DNA from: Acidobacteria bacterium Ga0074141
GTDB taxonomy: Bacteria; Acidobacteriota; Blastocatellia; Pyrinomonadales; Pyrinomonadaceae
Assembly: GCA_001464665.1 (NCBI GenBank)
Contig: LNDP01000023.1
Location: 222,157-286,156 of the forward strand
Length of the DNA: 64,000 nucleotides
Reading direction: 5' to 3'
A model generated the notes under the pieces. That model was not told the DNA's origin, ran no database searches, and was given only the letters and a program-made list of their open reading frames with translations. This document shows, in pieces, positions 33,908-43,270 of the stretch. The translations under genes and the position numbers were made by a program. How positions within the stretch are numbered: position 1 is the stretch's first letter; every line of letters starts with the position of its first letter.

Positions 33908-34519
33908 ATGATCGCGTTTCTCTCAGGAAAGATCCTCGAAAAGCATCCGGCTTCGGTCGTCATCGACGTTGGCGGCGTCGGCTACGATGTCGCGATACCG
34001 CTCTCGACCTTTTACGAGCTTGGCGAACCGGGCGGCGATGTCCAGCTCCGCATCTACACGCTTGTCCGCGAGGACGCGATACAGCTTTACGGCTTCCGCA
34101 CCGACCGCGAACGCGAGCTTTTCCTGAAACTGATCGCAGTTCAGGGTTTCGGGGCAAAAAGCGGCATCACGATGCTCTCCGGAATGAGCGCCGACGAGAT
34201 AATCGCCGCAATACGCGCAGGAAAAATAGAACGCCTGACCTCAATTCCCGGAGTCGGCCGCAAGACCGCCGAGCGGCTCATCGTCGAACTTCGCGACAAG
34301 GTCGGCGAGATAGCACTTAGCACGGCCGCGGGTTCCGGCGCTCAAACTTCCGCCGGGCTTGAGAGCGACACCGTCGTCGACGATGCGCTTTCCGCCCTCG
34401 TCAACCTCGGCTACCAAAAGAACGCCGCCGAAAAGGCCCTGCAGCAAGCCCTCGAGGACGGCGCCGAGCTCAATGTCCAGAAACTCCTTCGCGCCGCCCT
34501 CCAACTCCTAGCTAAATGA
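33908..34519 (+). CDS. ruvA: Holliday junction branch migration protein RuvA
   Basis: Binds four-way junctions and loads RuvB during recombinational repair. Starts MIAFLSGKILEK, with the OB-fold domain I (about 1-65), the helix-hairpin-helix motifs FLKLIAVQGFGAKSGI and IERLTSIPGVGRKTAERLI (domain II, about 70-140), and a C-terminal UBA-like domain III (DDALSALVNLGYQKNAAEKAL). 203 residues. The start is the ATG at 33908; the open frame upstream is unrelated. About 265 bases upstream hold no recognisable gene. ruvB and ruvC are not adjacent. Confidence 0.95.
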   Translation: MIAFLSGKILEKHPASVVIDVGGVGYDVAIPLSTFYELGEPGGDVQLRIYTLVREDAIQLYGFRTDRERELFLKLIAVQGFGAKSGITMLSGMSADEIIAAIRAGKIERLTSIPGVGRKTAERLIVELRDKVGEIALSTAAGSGAQTSAGLESDTVVDDALSALVNLGYQKNAAEKALQQALEDGAELNVQKLLRAALQLLAK

Positions 34520-34548
34520 TCGAAAGGAGCGCACCTCGTAGCGCCGGC

Positions 34549-36114
34549 CTAGCTCCAATAGTCGCGGTCGAGGGAGCGATAGTTGATGGCTTCGGAGAGG
34601 TGTTCGGGGGCGATGGTCGGGGCGGCGGCAAGGTCGGCGATGGTGCGGGCGACCTTGAGGATGCGGTCGTGGCCGCGGGCGGAGAGGCCCTGGCGGGTCA
34701 TCGCCCGTTCGAGCAGGGTTTCGCCGGCGGCATCGAGCGCGCAGAACTTGCGGATCTGGCCGGGCGACATTGCGGAATTGGAGAAGATGCCCTCGCCCCG
34801 AAAGCGTTCGAGCTGTCGGCCGCGGGCTTCGATAACGCGTTCGCGGATGTCGGTGGATGGCTCGGCGGTGCCGTTCGAGCGGCCGCGGAGCTCGGTGAAT
34901 TTTACGGCCGGCACGTCGACGTGGATATCGATGCGGTCCATCAGCGGGCCGGAGATCTTGCCGACATAACGCTGGATCTGCATCGGCGAGCACTTGCACT
35001 CGCGGCCCGAGCCGAAGTAGCCGCACGGGCACGGGTTCATCGAGGCGACGAGCGTGAAATTTGCCGGAAAGGTCAGCGACGAGGCGGCCCGCGAGATGGT
35101 CACCTGTTTGTCCTCCATCGGCTGCCGCAGGACCTCAAGCACGCTGCGGTCAAACTCCGGGAGTTCGTCGAGAAAGAGCACGCCGAGATGTGCCAGCGAG
35201 ACCTCGCCGGGCTTTGGCATCGAGCCGCCACCGATCAGCCCGGCCTGCGAGACGGTGTGGTGCGGCGACTTGAACGGGCGTTCGGTGACGAGGCCGCTCC
35301 GGCCGGTAAGCCCGGCGACGGAATGGATCTTTGTGATCTCAAGCGCCTCTTCAAATTCGAGCGGCGGCAGTATGGTCGGGAGCCGCTTGGCGAGCATCGT
35401 TTTGCCCGAGCCCGGCGGGCCGACGAAGAGTATGTTATGGCCGCCGGCGGAGGCAACCTCGAGAGCACGCTTGGCGGTCTGTTGGCCGCGGACCTCGGCG
35501 AAATCGGCACGATACGCGTCGGCGTTGCTGCGGAGCTCGTCCTCGCTGAGCACAAGCGGCGGGATGCGGGTCGGCTGGCCGGCGATGAGCTCCGCGGCGA
35601 GCGAGGCGGCCTCTTTCAGGCTCCGCACCGGAAAGACATTTACACCACGGACGACCGCCGCCTCCTTGGCGTTCTCTTCCGGGACGAGCAGGTTGGCAAA
35701 GCCCTGTTCGCGGGCGGTGAGAGCGATCGAGAGCGCACCGCGGATCGGCCGGACGCGACCATCAAGCGAAAGCTCGCCGACGCTCAGCGTATCGACAAGG
35801 CTCTCGCCGCCGCCGAGGTCGGCATTTGCCCCGAGCACGCCGAGCGCGATCGGCAGGTCAAAGCTCGCACCTTCTTTGCGGACGTCCGCCGGAGCGAGGT
35901 TCACCGTCGTCTTCAGAAATGGGAAAAAGAAGCCGCTATTATTAACCGCCGCACGTATCCGCTCGCGAGATTCGCGGACCGCCGTATCCGGCAGCCCGAC
36001 GATGGTTATGTTGTTCTGGTCCTGCTCGCCGCTCGCCGGCCGCAGGTTCACCTCAATATCGACCACAAGCGCGTCAATGCCATAAACCGCGGCCGATTTT
36101 GTAACAAATAACAT
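34549..36114 (-). CDS. comM: YifB/ComM family Mg-chelatase-like AAA+ ATPase
   Basis: Hexameric helicase-like ATPase; ComM promotes branch migration during natural transformation. The N-terminal Lon-protease-like fold ([31 protein letters not shown]) is followed by the AAA+ core with Walker [11 protein letters not shown], Walker [13 protein letters not shown], and the zinc-like [10 protein letters not shown]...CKC block, then the Mg-chelatase C-terminal domain ending SLDRDYW. 521 residues from the ATG at 36114; the frame extends 15 codons further without homology. Given the signs of DNA integration in this window, an active transformation pathway is plausible. Confidence 0.93.
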   Translation of the reverse strand: MLFVTKSAAVYGIDALVVDIEVNLRPASGEQDQNNITIVGLPDTAVRESRERIRAAVNNSGFFFPFLKTTVNLAPADVRKEGASFDLPIALGVLGANADLGGGESLVDTLSVGELSLDGRVRPIRGALSIALTAREQGFANLLVPEENAKEAAVVRGVNVFPVRSLKEAASLAAELIAGQPTRIPPLVLSEDELRSNADAYRADFAEVRGQQTAKRALEVASAGGHNILFVGPPGSGKTMLAKRLPTILPPLEFEEALEITKIHSVAGLTGRSGLVTERPFKSPHHTVSQAGLIGGGSMPKPGEVSLAHLGVLFLDELPEFDRSVLEVLRQPMEDKQVTISRAASSLTFPANFTLVASMNPCPCGYFGSGRECKCSPMQIQRYVGKISGPLMDRIDIHVDVPAVKFTELRGRSNGTAEPSTDIRERVIEARGRQLERFRGEGIFSNSAMSPGQIRKFCALDAAGETLLERAMTRQGLSARGHDRILKVARTIADLAAAPTIAPEHLSEAINYRSLDRDYWS

Positions 36115-36242
36115 ACCCGGATCAAGAGAGAAAAGACTTGCACCGAGAGAATACAACAACCCACGCCCATTCCAAAAACGCGGATCAAGTGAATGGGGAA
36201 TCGCCGTGTCAGTAGCCCGACCGTGAGGGAGGGCTCATCTAA

Positions 36243-36284
36243 ATGCGGAAGGCGGAGTTCGGAATGCGGAATCCCGGAACGGAA
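36243..36284 (+). repeat. GCGGAA/GGAATGCGGAA short tandem units
   Basis: Units GCGGAAGGCGGAGTTC and GGAATGCGGAATCCCGGAA follow each other just upstream of the RhuM gene, preceded by a REP-like AGCCC...GGGCT palindrome at about 36216-36237. Confidence 0.4.
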
Positions 36285-36287
36285 AGC

Positions 36288-36293
36288 TATAAT
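36288..36293 (+). promoter_or_regulatory. -10 box TATAAT upstream of the RhuM gene
   Basis: A perfect TATAAT 31 bases before the ATG at 36325. No convincing -35 box lies 16-18 bases upstream, where the GCGGAA repeats occur. Confidence 0.4.
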
Positions 36294-36324
36294 CTTGAGT
36301 GCGGGGCAGGTTCGGGAACTGAAA

Positions 36325-37356
36325 ATGAGCAATGGCGAGCTGATAATCTACCAGACCGAGGACGGCCGGACGCGGATCGAAACGCGGCTCGAGGACGAGA
36401 CCGTTTGGCTCACACAAGCTGCCATGGCGGAGCTTTTCCAGACCACCAAACAGAATGTAGGCCAACATCTAAAAAATACATTTGAAGACGGTGAACTGGA
36501 GGAGGATTCAGTTGTAAAGAAATTCTTTACAACTGCGGCTGACGGCAAAGACTATCGGACGGCGTTCTACAATTTAGATGCCATCATCTCCGTCGGATAC
36601 CGGATCAAAAGTCACGTCGCAACCCGGTTTCGCATATGGGCGACGGCTCGGCTTCGTGAGTACATCGTAAAGGGCTTTACGATGAACGACGAGCTGCTAA
36701 AGAACGCGGGCGGCGGTAATTATTTTGACGAGCTTCTGGCCCGCATCCGCGACATACGCTCGTCGGAGAAGGTCTTTTGGCGAAAGGTGCTCGATATTTT
36801 CTCGACCAGCATCGACTATGACTCGCGGTCCGACGCGGCAACCTTGTTCTTTCAAACTGTCCAAAACAAAATGCACTGGGCGGCACATGGGAACACCGCC
36901 GCCGAGGTCATTTACAATCGAATCGATGCTGGCAAGCCGAACCTCGGGCTGACGAACTTTAAGGGAACGAGGCCGACAAAACAAGAGACTGAGATCGCCA
37001 AAAACTATCTGACCGAGGACGAGTTGAACATACTCAATCGCTTCGTTACGGCGTATCTAGAATTTGCTGAATTGCAGGCATTGAATCGCAAGCCGATGTA
37101 TATGAACGATTGGGTCGAGCGGCTCGACGATTTTCTGCAGATGGCAGGAACCGACGCGCTGCAAAACGCCGGAACCATCAGCCACGAGCAGGCACTAGAA
37201 AAGGCCCGAGCGGAATACGAGAAGTATCGCGAAGTTTACGTGAACGAACTCAGCGAGGCAGAAAAGCACTTCATCGAATACCTCGACACAACAGTGAAGC
37301 AGCTAAAGCCCCGTGACGGCTCCAATCAGAAATCAGACACGGCAGAGGGGTCTTGA
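36325..37356 (+). CDS. RhuM family protein
   Basis: A 343-residue member of the RhuM family (named after a Salmonella pathogenicity-island gene): GELIIYQTEDGRTRIETRLEDETVWLTQAAMAELFQTTKQNV-type N-terminus with a winged-helix-like motif, the block VVKKFFTTAADGKDYRTAFYNLDAIISVGYRIKS, and a C-terminal domain ending with a Fic/DOC-associated style helix (EAEKHFIEYLDTTVKQL). Molecular function is not established; such genes are often found on mobile islands. The ATG at 36325 starts the conserved domain. Preceded by short repeats and a TATAAT box, so it looks like an independent cassette. Confidence 0.88.
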   Translation: MSNGELIIYQTEDGRTRIETRLEDETVWLTQAAMAELFQTTKQNVGQHLKNTFEDGELEEDSVVKKFFTTAADGKDYRTAFYNLDAIISVGYRIKSHVATRFRIWATARLREYIVKGFTMNDELLKNAGGGNYFDELLARIRDIRSSEKVFWRKVLDIFSTSIDYDSRSDAATLFFQTVQNKMHWAAHGNTAAEVIYNRIDAGKPNLGLTNFKGTRPTKQETEIAKNYLTEDELNILNRFVTAYLEFAELQALNRKPMYMNDWVERLDDFLQMAGTDALQNAGTISHEQALEKARAEYEKYREVYVNELSEAEKHFIEYLDTTVKQLKPRDGSNQKSDTAEGS

Positions 37357-37497
37357 CGAAAGCGATCCGGCGGCCTATCTTGAAATTTTCTGCTCTAAGA
37401 CAATTCCGATGTGAGATGATCACGAAATCCCGCCGCTAAAAGACGCCGCCCGTTTGGCCGCTTTTTTCTGTTTTTGCGACCTGTTTTTATTTGACAC

Positions 37498-39141
37498 ATG
37501 CTCGGAACATCCATTGACCACAAAGCCGACACATCGGCCGAACGCAAAACGCCCGCTCAGCGAGGGCGGAGAACGTTTGCGATCATCTCGCACCCCGATG
37601 CCGGTAAGACCACGCTGACCGAAAAGCTCTTGCTTTACGGCGGTGCGATCCGCGAAGCGGGTGCGGTAAAAAATCGCCGTGCCGAACGAGCCGCCACCTC
37701 GGACTGGATGGAGCTTGAAAGGCAACGCGGCATCTCGATCACATCAACGGTTTTGCAGTTTGAGTACGACGGATTTCACCTGAATCTGCTCGACACGCCC
37801 GGCCACCACGACTTCAGTGAAGACACCTACCGCACGCTGGCCGCTGCCGACAACGCGGTGATGCTTGTGGACGCCGGAAAGGGGCTCGAGACGCAGACCC
37901 GCAAGCTGTTCGAGGTTTGCCGGCTCCGCGATATTCCGATCTTCACCTTCATCAACAAGCTCGACCGCCCCGCGCGGCATCCGATGGAATTGATCGATGA
38001 GATCGAGATGGAACTCGGCCTGAAGGTGTTCGCCGTGACCTGGCCGATCGGCGATGGCGACACCTTTCGCGGGATCTACAACCGGATGACCGGAAACGTT
38101 CATCTCTACGACCGCAATCCGCGTGGCCGGAAACAGGCCGAGGAGACGATCATCGCGCTCGATGATCCGCGGCTCACTACGTTCATCGATGAGAAAGAGC
38201 TTCAGCAGTTGCGAGATGAGCTTGAGTTACTTGATGGTGCGGGCTCATCGCTCGACCGCGAACTTATCCTCAGCGGCCAGAAGTCGCCGGTCTTTTTCGG
38301 AAGTGCGATGACGAACTTTGGCGTAGAGCCTTTCCTCGATGCCTTTCTCGATATGTCCGCACCGCCGGGCGCTCATAAGAGCAATCTGGGCTTGATCGAA
38401 CCCACGTATCCGGAGTTCACCGGCTTTGTCTTCAAGCTGCAGGCGAATATGGACCCGCGACATCGCGACACTCTGGCATTCGTCCGCGTCTGTTCGGGCC
38501 AGTTTGAAAAGGACATGAACGTGACGAACGCGCGGACGGGCAAGAAGGTGCGGCTTACGCGGCCGCAAAAGGTCTTCGCCCGCGACCGCGAATCGCTCGA
38601 AGAAGCCTTCGCCGGCGACGTCATCGGCCTTAGCAATCCCGGGGCTTTCACCATCGGCGATACCTTATATACCGGCCCGCGTGTCGTCTTTCCGCCGATT
38701 CCTTCGTTCTCGCCGGAGCTCTTCGCTAAGCTTCGAAATACTAATTCATCGCTTGCGAAGAAGTTTGTGAAGGGCGTTGCCCAGTTGCAAGAGGAAAAGG
38801 CGATCCAGATCCTGCAGCCCTATCACGGCGGCTCATCGCAGGAGCCGGTGTTGGCGGCTGTCGGCGAGCTTCAGTTCGAGGTCGCACAGTATCGACTCCG
38901 GACCGAGTACGGCGTCGAAACGCGGCTCGACCGCCTTTCATTCGTCGCAGCACGATGGGTGAATGTGGATTGGAACGACCTGCTCGCAGTGGACGGCCTT
39001 TCCGAAACCGACATTTACAAAGACCAGAATGACCGGCCCGTACTCCTCTTTCGCAGCCGTTGGCACCTGCAGCAGATCGAAAAAGACCATCCGCATCTCA
39101 AACTCTCGCTGACCGACCAGCCGATGGAGCCTGCCTCGTGA
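37498..39141 (+). CDS. prfC: peptide chain release factor 3
   Basis: Translational GTPase that recycles RF1/RF2 after termination. The G domain has [10 protein letters not shown] (P-loop, about residues 30-39), the switch [24 protein letters not shown] and INKLDR. RF3-specific blocks include ELEROR-type [10 protein letters not shown] and, in domain [27 protein letters not shown]. 547 residues, slightly longer than E. coli RF3 owing to an N-terminal extension of about 20 residues. ATG at 37498 has no clear Shine-Dalgarno sequence; the true start could be a few codons downstream. Confidence 0.96.
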   Translation: MLGTSIDHKADTSAERKTPAQRGRRTFAIISHPDAGKTTLTEKLLLYGGAIREAGAVKNRRAERAATSDWMELERQRGISITSTVLQFEYDGFHLNLLDTPGHHDFSEDTYRTLAAADNAVMLVDAGKGLETQTRKLFEVCRLRDIPIFTFINKLDRPARHPMELIDEIEMELGLKVFAVTWPIGDGDTFRGIYNRMTGNVHLYDRNPRGRKQAEETIIALDDPRLTTFIDEKELQQLRDELELLDGAGSSLDRELILSGQKSPVFFGSAMTNFGVEPFLDAFLDMSAPPGAHKSNLGLIEPTYPEFTGFVFKLQANMDPRHRDTLAFVRVCSGQFEKDMNVTNARTGKKVRLTRPQKVFARDRESLEEAFAGDVIGLSNPGAFTIGDTLYTGPRVVFPPIPSFSPELFAKLRNTNSSLAKKFVKGVAQLQEEKAIQILQPYHGGSSQEPVLAAVGELQFEVAQYRLRTEYGVETRLDRLSFVAARWVNVDWNDLLAVDGLSETDIYKDQNDRPVLLFRSRWHLQQIEKDHPHLKLSLTDQPMEPAS

Positions 39142-39243
39142 TCGCTGAATTGCGGACTACACTCATTGCAGTCCCGATTAGATATCGAAATTAGCCATCC
39201 GGTTTGTTAAACTAAAACCACAACGGCGGGTTTGCCGAATACA

Positions 39244-40119
39244 ATGGGTATGAAAGTTCTAATAGCGGACGAATACGGGTTTTGCTTTGGGGTCGAGCGG
39301 GCGGTCGAGATGGTCGAGGAGTCTGTCCAGAAGGGCGAGACGGTGCGAACGCTCGGGCCGCTCATCCATAACGAGCAGGAAATGAAGCGGCTGGCGACCG
39401 AAGGTGTGGCGACCATCAGCGAGCCGGTGCAGATCACCCGCAGCGAAACTGCCGTCATTCGCGCCCACGGCGTCACGCCGGATGTTCAGAAGGCGCTCGA
39501 GGAGCAGGCCGGCAAGGTCGTTGATGCGACCTGCCCGTTCGTTACGCGTGTTCAGCGGCTTGCCTCGCGGGCTGCGTCACAGGACCGCCATGTCGTCATC
39601 GTCGGCAGTTCCGACCACCCAGAGATGATCGGCGTAAAGGGCTATGCCCCGGACCACGCTTTCATTATTAAAGACGAGACCGAGGTTGCAACGCTGCCGT
39701 GGCTCCGCAACCCGCTCGTTGTTTCTCAAACGACCATCAAGGCAAAGACGTTTTTCGACACGGCAGAGGCCGTAAAGACCAGGACCGACGACGAGGTCGA
39801 GGTGGTCAACACCATCTGCTCCGCGACCCGCGACCGGCAAGACGCCGCTCGTGCACTCGCGGGCATGGTCGATGCCTTTTACATCATCGGCGCGACGCAT
39901 TCATCTAATAGCGTGAAGCTCCACGGCGTATGCAAAGAGAGCTGCGAGAAGAGCTTTTTGATCGAGACCGAGGACGACATTAACCCCGACGACCTCGCCG
40001 GCGTAAATACGGTTGGCGTTACCGCCGGAGCCTCAACGCCCGAGTGGCTGATCAAACGGGTGGTCGAGCGGCTCGAATCGTTTGGAGCCGAAGAGGAAAA
40101 GAACATGGGGTTGAAATAG
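39244..40119 (+). CDS. ispH: 4-hydroxy-3-methylbut-2-enyl diphosphate reductase
   Basis: Last enzyme of the MEP isoprenoid pathway, making IPP and DMAPP with a [4Fe-4S] cluster. The three cluster cysteines are in EYGFCFGVERA, VVDATCPFVTRV and VNTICSATRDRQ. Substrate-binding His residues appear in LGPLIHNEQEM and IRAHGV, and the catalytic E in the DHPE(MIG)VKG block. The ATG at 39244 or 39250 starts the conserved protein; a TTG at 39232 lies further upstream. A strong terminator follows the stop codon. Confidence 0.96.
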   Translation: MGMKVLIADEYGFCFGVERAVEMVEESVQKGETVRTLGPLIHNEQEMKRLATEGVATISEPVQITRSETAVIRAHGVTPDVQKALEEQAGKVVDATCPFVTRVQRLASRAASQDRHVVIVGSSDHPEMIGVKGYAPDHAFIIKDETEVATLPWLRNPLVVSQTTIKAKTFFDTAEAVKTRTDDEVEVVNTICSATRDRQDAARALAGMVDAFYIIGATHSSNSVKLHGVCKESCEKSFLIETEDDINPDDLAGVNTVGVTAGASTPEWLIKRVVERLESFGAEEEKNMGLK

Positions 40120-40121
40120 AG

Positions 40122-40149
40122 AAAGGCCGGGCGACAAACCCGGCCTTTT
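40122..40149. terminator. bidirectional Rho-independent terminator
   Basis: AAAGGCCGGG (40122-40131), a 7-base loop and CCCGGCCTTTT form a 10-bp stem flanked by A and T tracts. It lies between the converging ispH and LysM genes and can serve both. Confidence 0.88.
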
Positions 40150-40170
40150 CAATTTGAAATGGATCGAAGC

Positions 40171-41025
40171 CTACGGAATTATTAGTTCCTGCCCGACCGT
40201 CACGCTGTTCGGGCTCGAGAGCCGGTCGCGGTTGGCGTTATAGATCTCCATATACCGCGACGGGGTTCCGTAGAACTGGCGGCTGATCGAGCCGAGCGTA
40301 TCGCCCCGTTGGACGACGTAGGTCCGTGAACCTGCCGGCGGAGCCTCATAACGGTCGTCTTCCGTGCCGACCTCGGTAAACCGCGGCAGCGTTATCGCCC
40401 GGTTCAGGTAAACCCCGAACTCGGTTCCCGATTTGACCTCGGCATCCTCGCCCTTCGTCAGCCGTTCGCCGAGCAAGCCGGCACCGGCACCAATGATGCC
40501 GCCGATCAATGCCCCGCGCCCGCCGCCGATCGCCGCTCCGAGCACAGCACCGCCAGCACCGCCGCCGCCGATGAAGATGATCTTGCGATTCTTCATCTTG
40601 TCGCCGCTTGCCGTACCTTCAGTGTCGCTCTTCGCGTCATCGCTTACGAGGTCGGTGAGCGAGCCGTTGATCGCACGCCGCGTCCCGTTCGGCAGTTTCA
40701 CTTCTGTGAAGCTGACGTCGATCGTGCCGGGGTCGCCGCCGCGTTCCGCTTTCCTTACAGCATCGACTCGGCCGATGACCTCGCTGCCGACCGGAATGAC
40801 AACGACGCCATTTGTCGAATAGACCGGCTCGCGAACCGTGGTTGTGAATGTATCGCCGACGCGGGCCGTCTTCGAGCTGAGTGTCTCATTCATACGGACA
40901 CGGAACCGCGTGCCCGCATCGACTCGAAAGTTCTGCGAACGCTGCGCAAGCACATCCGTGCCGAGCGCCAGCAGCATCATCGCCGCCACGCCGGCAAGCA
41001 AGGTTCCATTTACAATTTTCTTCAT
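40171..41025 (-). CDS. secreted LysM-domain protein with glycine-zipper segment
   Basis: Signal peptide (about residues 1-27, ending VLAQ). A central beta-rich domain (about 30-140) with VIPVGSEVIGRVDAV resembles the TrbI/conjugal-type barrel of secreted regulators. A glycine zipper follows (about 155-185, GGGGAGGAVLGAAIGGGRGALIGG in part). The C-terminal LysM domain (about 235-284: TYVVQRGDTLGSISRQFYG...IYNANRD...VGQELIIP) binds peptidoglycan. The ATG at 41025 has a strong GGGAGG site. Probably an envelope-anchored protein of unknown role. Confidence 0.85.
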   Translation of the reverse strand: MKKIVNGTLLAGVAAMMLLALGTDVLAQRSQNFRVDAGTRFRVRMNETLSSKTARVGDTFTTTVREPVYSTNGVVVIPVGSEVIGRVDAVRKAERGGDPGTIDVSFTEVKLPNGTRRAINGSLTDLVSDDAKSDTEGTASGDKMKNRKIIFIGGGGAGGAVLGAAIGGGRGALIGGIIGAGAGLLGERLTKGEDAEVKSGTEFGVYLNRAITLPRFTEVGTEDDRYEAPPAGSRTYVVQRGDTLGSISRQFYGTPSRYMEIYNANRDRLSSPNSVTVGQELIIP

Positions 41026-41243
41026 AGTTTCCTCCCAGAAAGGCCGCCGCAGGTTCATAGGCTTTTGACTCCAACAACCGCTACGGCCGCAATTCCCTTG
41101 AACAAATCCCGGATAAGAGGTATTTTACCAGATATCCGTTGATGCGATGTGAATTTTTGTCGGGGAGTTTTCTGGAAACTTTTCGGATTGAGTATTTGGT
41201 GTGAACGACAACTGAAGTTCGATTCATTCACAACGCTCCGAGT

Positions 41244-41296
41244 CCCCCGGCCTGATAAGCCGGGGGTTTGTTCAAAGGCTCGAGGTTTAAACCTCG
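41244..41296 (+). repeat. two consecutive palindromes upstream of the DUF5658 gene
   Basis: CCCCCGGC (41244-41251), loop CTGATAA, GCCGGGGG (41259-41266) and a short T tract; then a 16-base perfect palindrome CGAGGTTTAAACCTCG (41281-41296). No plus-strand gene ends nearby, so the first hairpin is probably a repeat element or an mRNA leader structure rather than a terminator. Confidence 0.5.
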
Positions 41297-41314
41297 TTTA
41301 CTGGCGATAACCGT

Positions 41315-41683
41315 ATGTATCTCGTCCGCGAAACGTTCCTCCTATTCGGGCTCAATCTTCTGGATGCGCTCTTGACGCTGATCTGGGTTAGGAACGGCGT
41401 TGCGGAAGAAGGAAACCGGCTGATGGCGGAACTGCTTAATATAAGCGACATCGCATTCCTTTCGGGTAAACTAGCGATCGGCTTGGTGACCGCCGTCGTG
41501 CTGTTGAAATGGGGTTATTTCCGCATTGCGAAGGTTGGTGTTGCGGTCGCGCTTGTGCTTTATGTCGGACTGATGGGCATACATCTCCTGACCGGACTCA
41601 CCGCCGCCGGAATGGTCTCAAACGGCACCGTAAGCGGCGCATTTGCTTTCTTCAAACCGGTACTCGCCCTGCTTTTCGGTTAA
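41315..41683 (+). CDS. DUF5658 small membrane protein
   Basis: A 122-residue protein with four hydrophobic helices (about 5-25, 45-65, 68-90 and 100-120) and the pattern LFGLNLLDALLTLIWVRNGVAEEGNRLMAELL, characteristic of DUF5658 (the LDxxLT and EGNPL-like motifs). Function unknown. ATG at 41315. Upstream are two palindromes that could fold in the mRNA leader. The HtrA-like protease follows 113 bases downstream. Confidence 0.78.
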   Translation: MYLVRETFLLFGLNLLDALLTLIWVRNGVAEEGNRLMAELLNISDIAFLSGKLAIGLVTAVVLLKWGYFRIAKVGVAVALVLYVGLMGIHLLTGLTAAGMVSNGTVSGAFAFFKPVLALLFG

Positions 41684-41796
41684 ACTTCCCCGCCCGAAAC
41701 CGACCACATCTCATTTTCGTAATCCAATACGCAACGCCGTTTTATGAAACCGGCATCAAATGCGTAAGATATTTTTTGCTTGGAAATAATACGAAG

Positions 41797-42987
41797 ATGA
41801 ATACAAAACCGGTCTATCAGCTTTCAGCACGACAAATAATCCTCCTTGGTGTTGTCACCGCCTTTGCGGCGGTCGGCATCACGGCCGCGATCCTTTTTAG
41901 TTACAGCTACTGGATGGCGAATTCGCCTTCGGCTGTTTCGTTGGCCGAGGCTCCGCCGCCGAGCATCTCTGACCCCTCGGCCGTTTCTGATGAGCAAAAC
42001 AACATCGAGGTTTACAAGGCTCTTGCCCCGGGCGTGGCGTTCATCAATACGACAGCCTATACGCAGAGTTGGTGGGGAGACGTCCAGGAGGGCCGCGGCA
42101 ATGGAAGCGGCTCGGTGATCGACGCTCAGGGCCACATACTGACCAATTATCACGTCATCGAAGGCGCTCAGCGGATCACGGTCAGCTTCGGCGGCGAGCG
42201 GGTTTTCCCGGCGCGTCTTGTCGGTGGCGACCCGGATACGGACCTGGCAGTGATCAAGATCGACCCGCCGGCAGGCGGCTTGACGGTCGTCCCGCTCGGC
42301 GATTCAGACAAGCTCCAGGTCGGGCAAAAGGTGCTCGCCATTGGCAACCCGTTCGGGCTCGACCGCACCCTAACGACCGGCGTCATCTCCGGACTTCAGC
42401 GGCCGATCCGTGCCCGCAACAATCGTCCGATCGATGCGGCGATCCAGACCGATGCCTCGATCAATCCGGGAAATTCAGGCGGGCCGCTTCTTGATAAATT
42501 CGGCAATATGATCGGGATAAACTCACAGATCCTTTCACCCGCCGGCGGTTCGGTCGGAGTCGGTTTTGCGGTGCCGGTCAATACGGCGAAACGGATCGTG
42601 CCGCAGCTTATCCAGTTCGGCGAAGTGCGGCGGCCAAAGCTTAGTGCTGAGCTTCGTCCTGTCGCCGAATACATTGAACGCGGCTATCGGCTTCCGGTCG
42701 AGAACGGCCTCTTGGTCGGCTCCGTTATCCCGAACGGCCCGGCGGCAAATGCCGGCATTCGCGGCTTGATGCGTGATGCAGACGGCTCTGTCTTGCTTGG
42801 CGACATCATTCTCTCGGTCGATGGCGAAGAGATGAACTCGCTTGACGACATCTATCGTCTGCTTGACCGCAAGCAGTTTGGCGATACCGTCAACGTTGTG
42901 CTCTACCGTGCGGGCAAACGCGAAGCGCTTCCGCTAAGGCTCACACCGCCGCCCGCTCAGGGCCGCAGCACACGGCGGACGCAATAG
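41797..42987 (+). CDS. HtrA/DegP-like serine protease
   Basis: Membrane-anchored periplasmic protease with an N-terminal anchor (about residues 14-38), a trypsin-like domain (about 70-275) and one PDZ domain (about 285-390). The catalytic triad is intact: H119 in LTNYHVI, D149 in DPDTDLAV, and S227 in INPGNSGGP. Layout matches DegS/HhoA-type sensors or quality-control proteases with a single PDZ domain. ATG at 41797. The open frame continues upstream through the DUF5658 gene but without homology. Followed 9 bases later by the zinc-ribbon gene. Confidence 0.94.
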   Translation: MNTKPVYQLSARQIILLGVVTAFAAVGITAAILFSYSYWMANSPSAVSLAEAPPPSISDPSAVSDEQNNIEVYKALAPGVAFINTTAYTQSWWGDVQEGRGNGSGSVIDAQGHILTNYHVIEGAQRITVSFGGERVFPARLVGGDPDTDLAVIKIDPPAGGLTVVPLGDSDKLQVGQKVLAIGNPFGLDRTLTTGVISGLQRPIRARNNRPIDAAIQTDASINPGNSGGPLLDKFGNMIGINSQILSPAGGSVGVGFAVPVNTAKRIVPQLIQFGEVRRPKLSAELRPVAEYIERGYRLPVENGLLVGSVIPNGPAANAGIRGLMRDADGSVLLGDIILSVDGEEMNSLDDIYRLLDRKQFGDTVNVVLYRAGKREALPLRLTPPPAQGRSTRRTQ

Positions 42988-42996
42988 CCCGAGCGG

Positions 42997-43239
42997 ATGA
43001 AGGAAACGAACGACTTTTTTAACGACGGATTCGGCTGGGTTTGCAAGCATTGCCATCGCGAACTCAGCCGTTCCGCATCTGACGAAAGCGGTTCGCTTTC
43101 CCGCCTTATGACCGAAGGCGAGGCCGAGGGCAAAGCCCCGCGTCTCACCAACGAAGCCCTCGCAAAATGGGCCGACCCCGAACGCCGCACGCTCATGTGC
43201 CCACGCTGCGGCATCACCGAACTCATCGACATTTTCTAA
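42997..43239 (+). CDS. 80-residue zinc-ribbon-like protein
   Basis: Two CxxC pairs, CKHC (residues 16-19) and CPRC (68-71), bracket a polar, acidic stretch. The pairs could bind one zinc ion. No family was recognised. It starts at an ATG 9 bases after the protease stop codon and ends 31 bases before the phosphatase, so all three are probably co-transcribed. The conserved-looking cysteine pairs and tight spacing support a real gene. Confidence 0.68.
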   Translation: MKETNDFFNDGFGWVCKHCHRELSRSASDESGSLSRLMTEGEAEGKAPRLTNEALAKWADPERRTLMCPRCGITELIDIF

Positions 43240-43270
43240 ACCCGCGGGCCCGTGTGCTAGATTGGAATTG

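Noticed and set aside
34516-36111. A 531-codon open frame on the plus strand opposite comM
   Set aside because: The minus strand encodes a complete YifB/ComM protein with all motifs. The plus-strand frame has low-complexity composition typical of the antisense of GC-rich coding DNA and no recognisable domain.
41244-41269. Terminator of ispH
   Set aside because: ispH ends at 40119 and has its own strong terminator. This hairpin lies more than 1 kb further, beyond a minus-strand gene.
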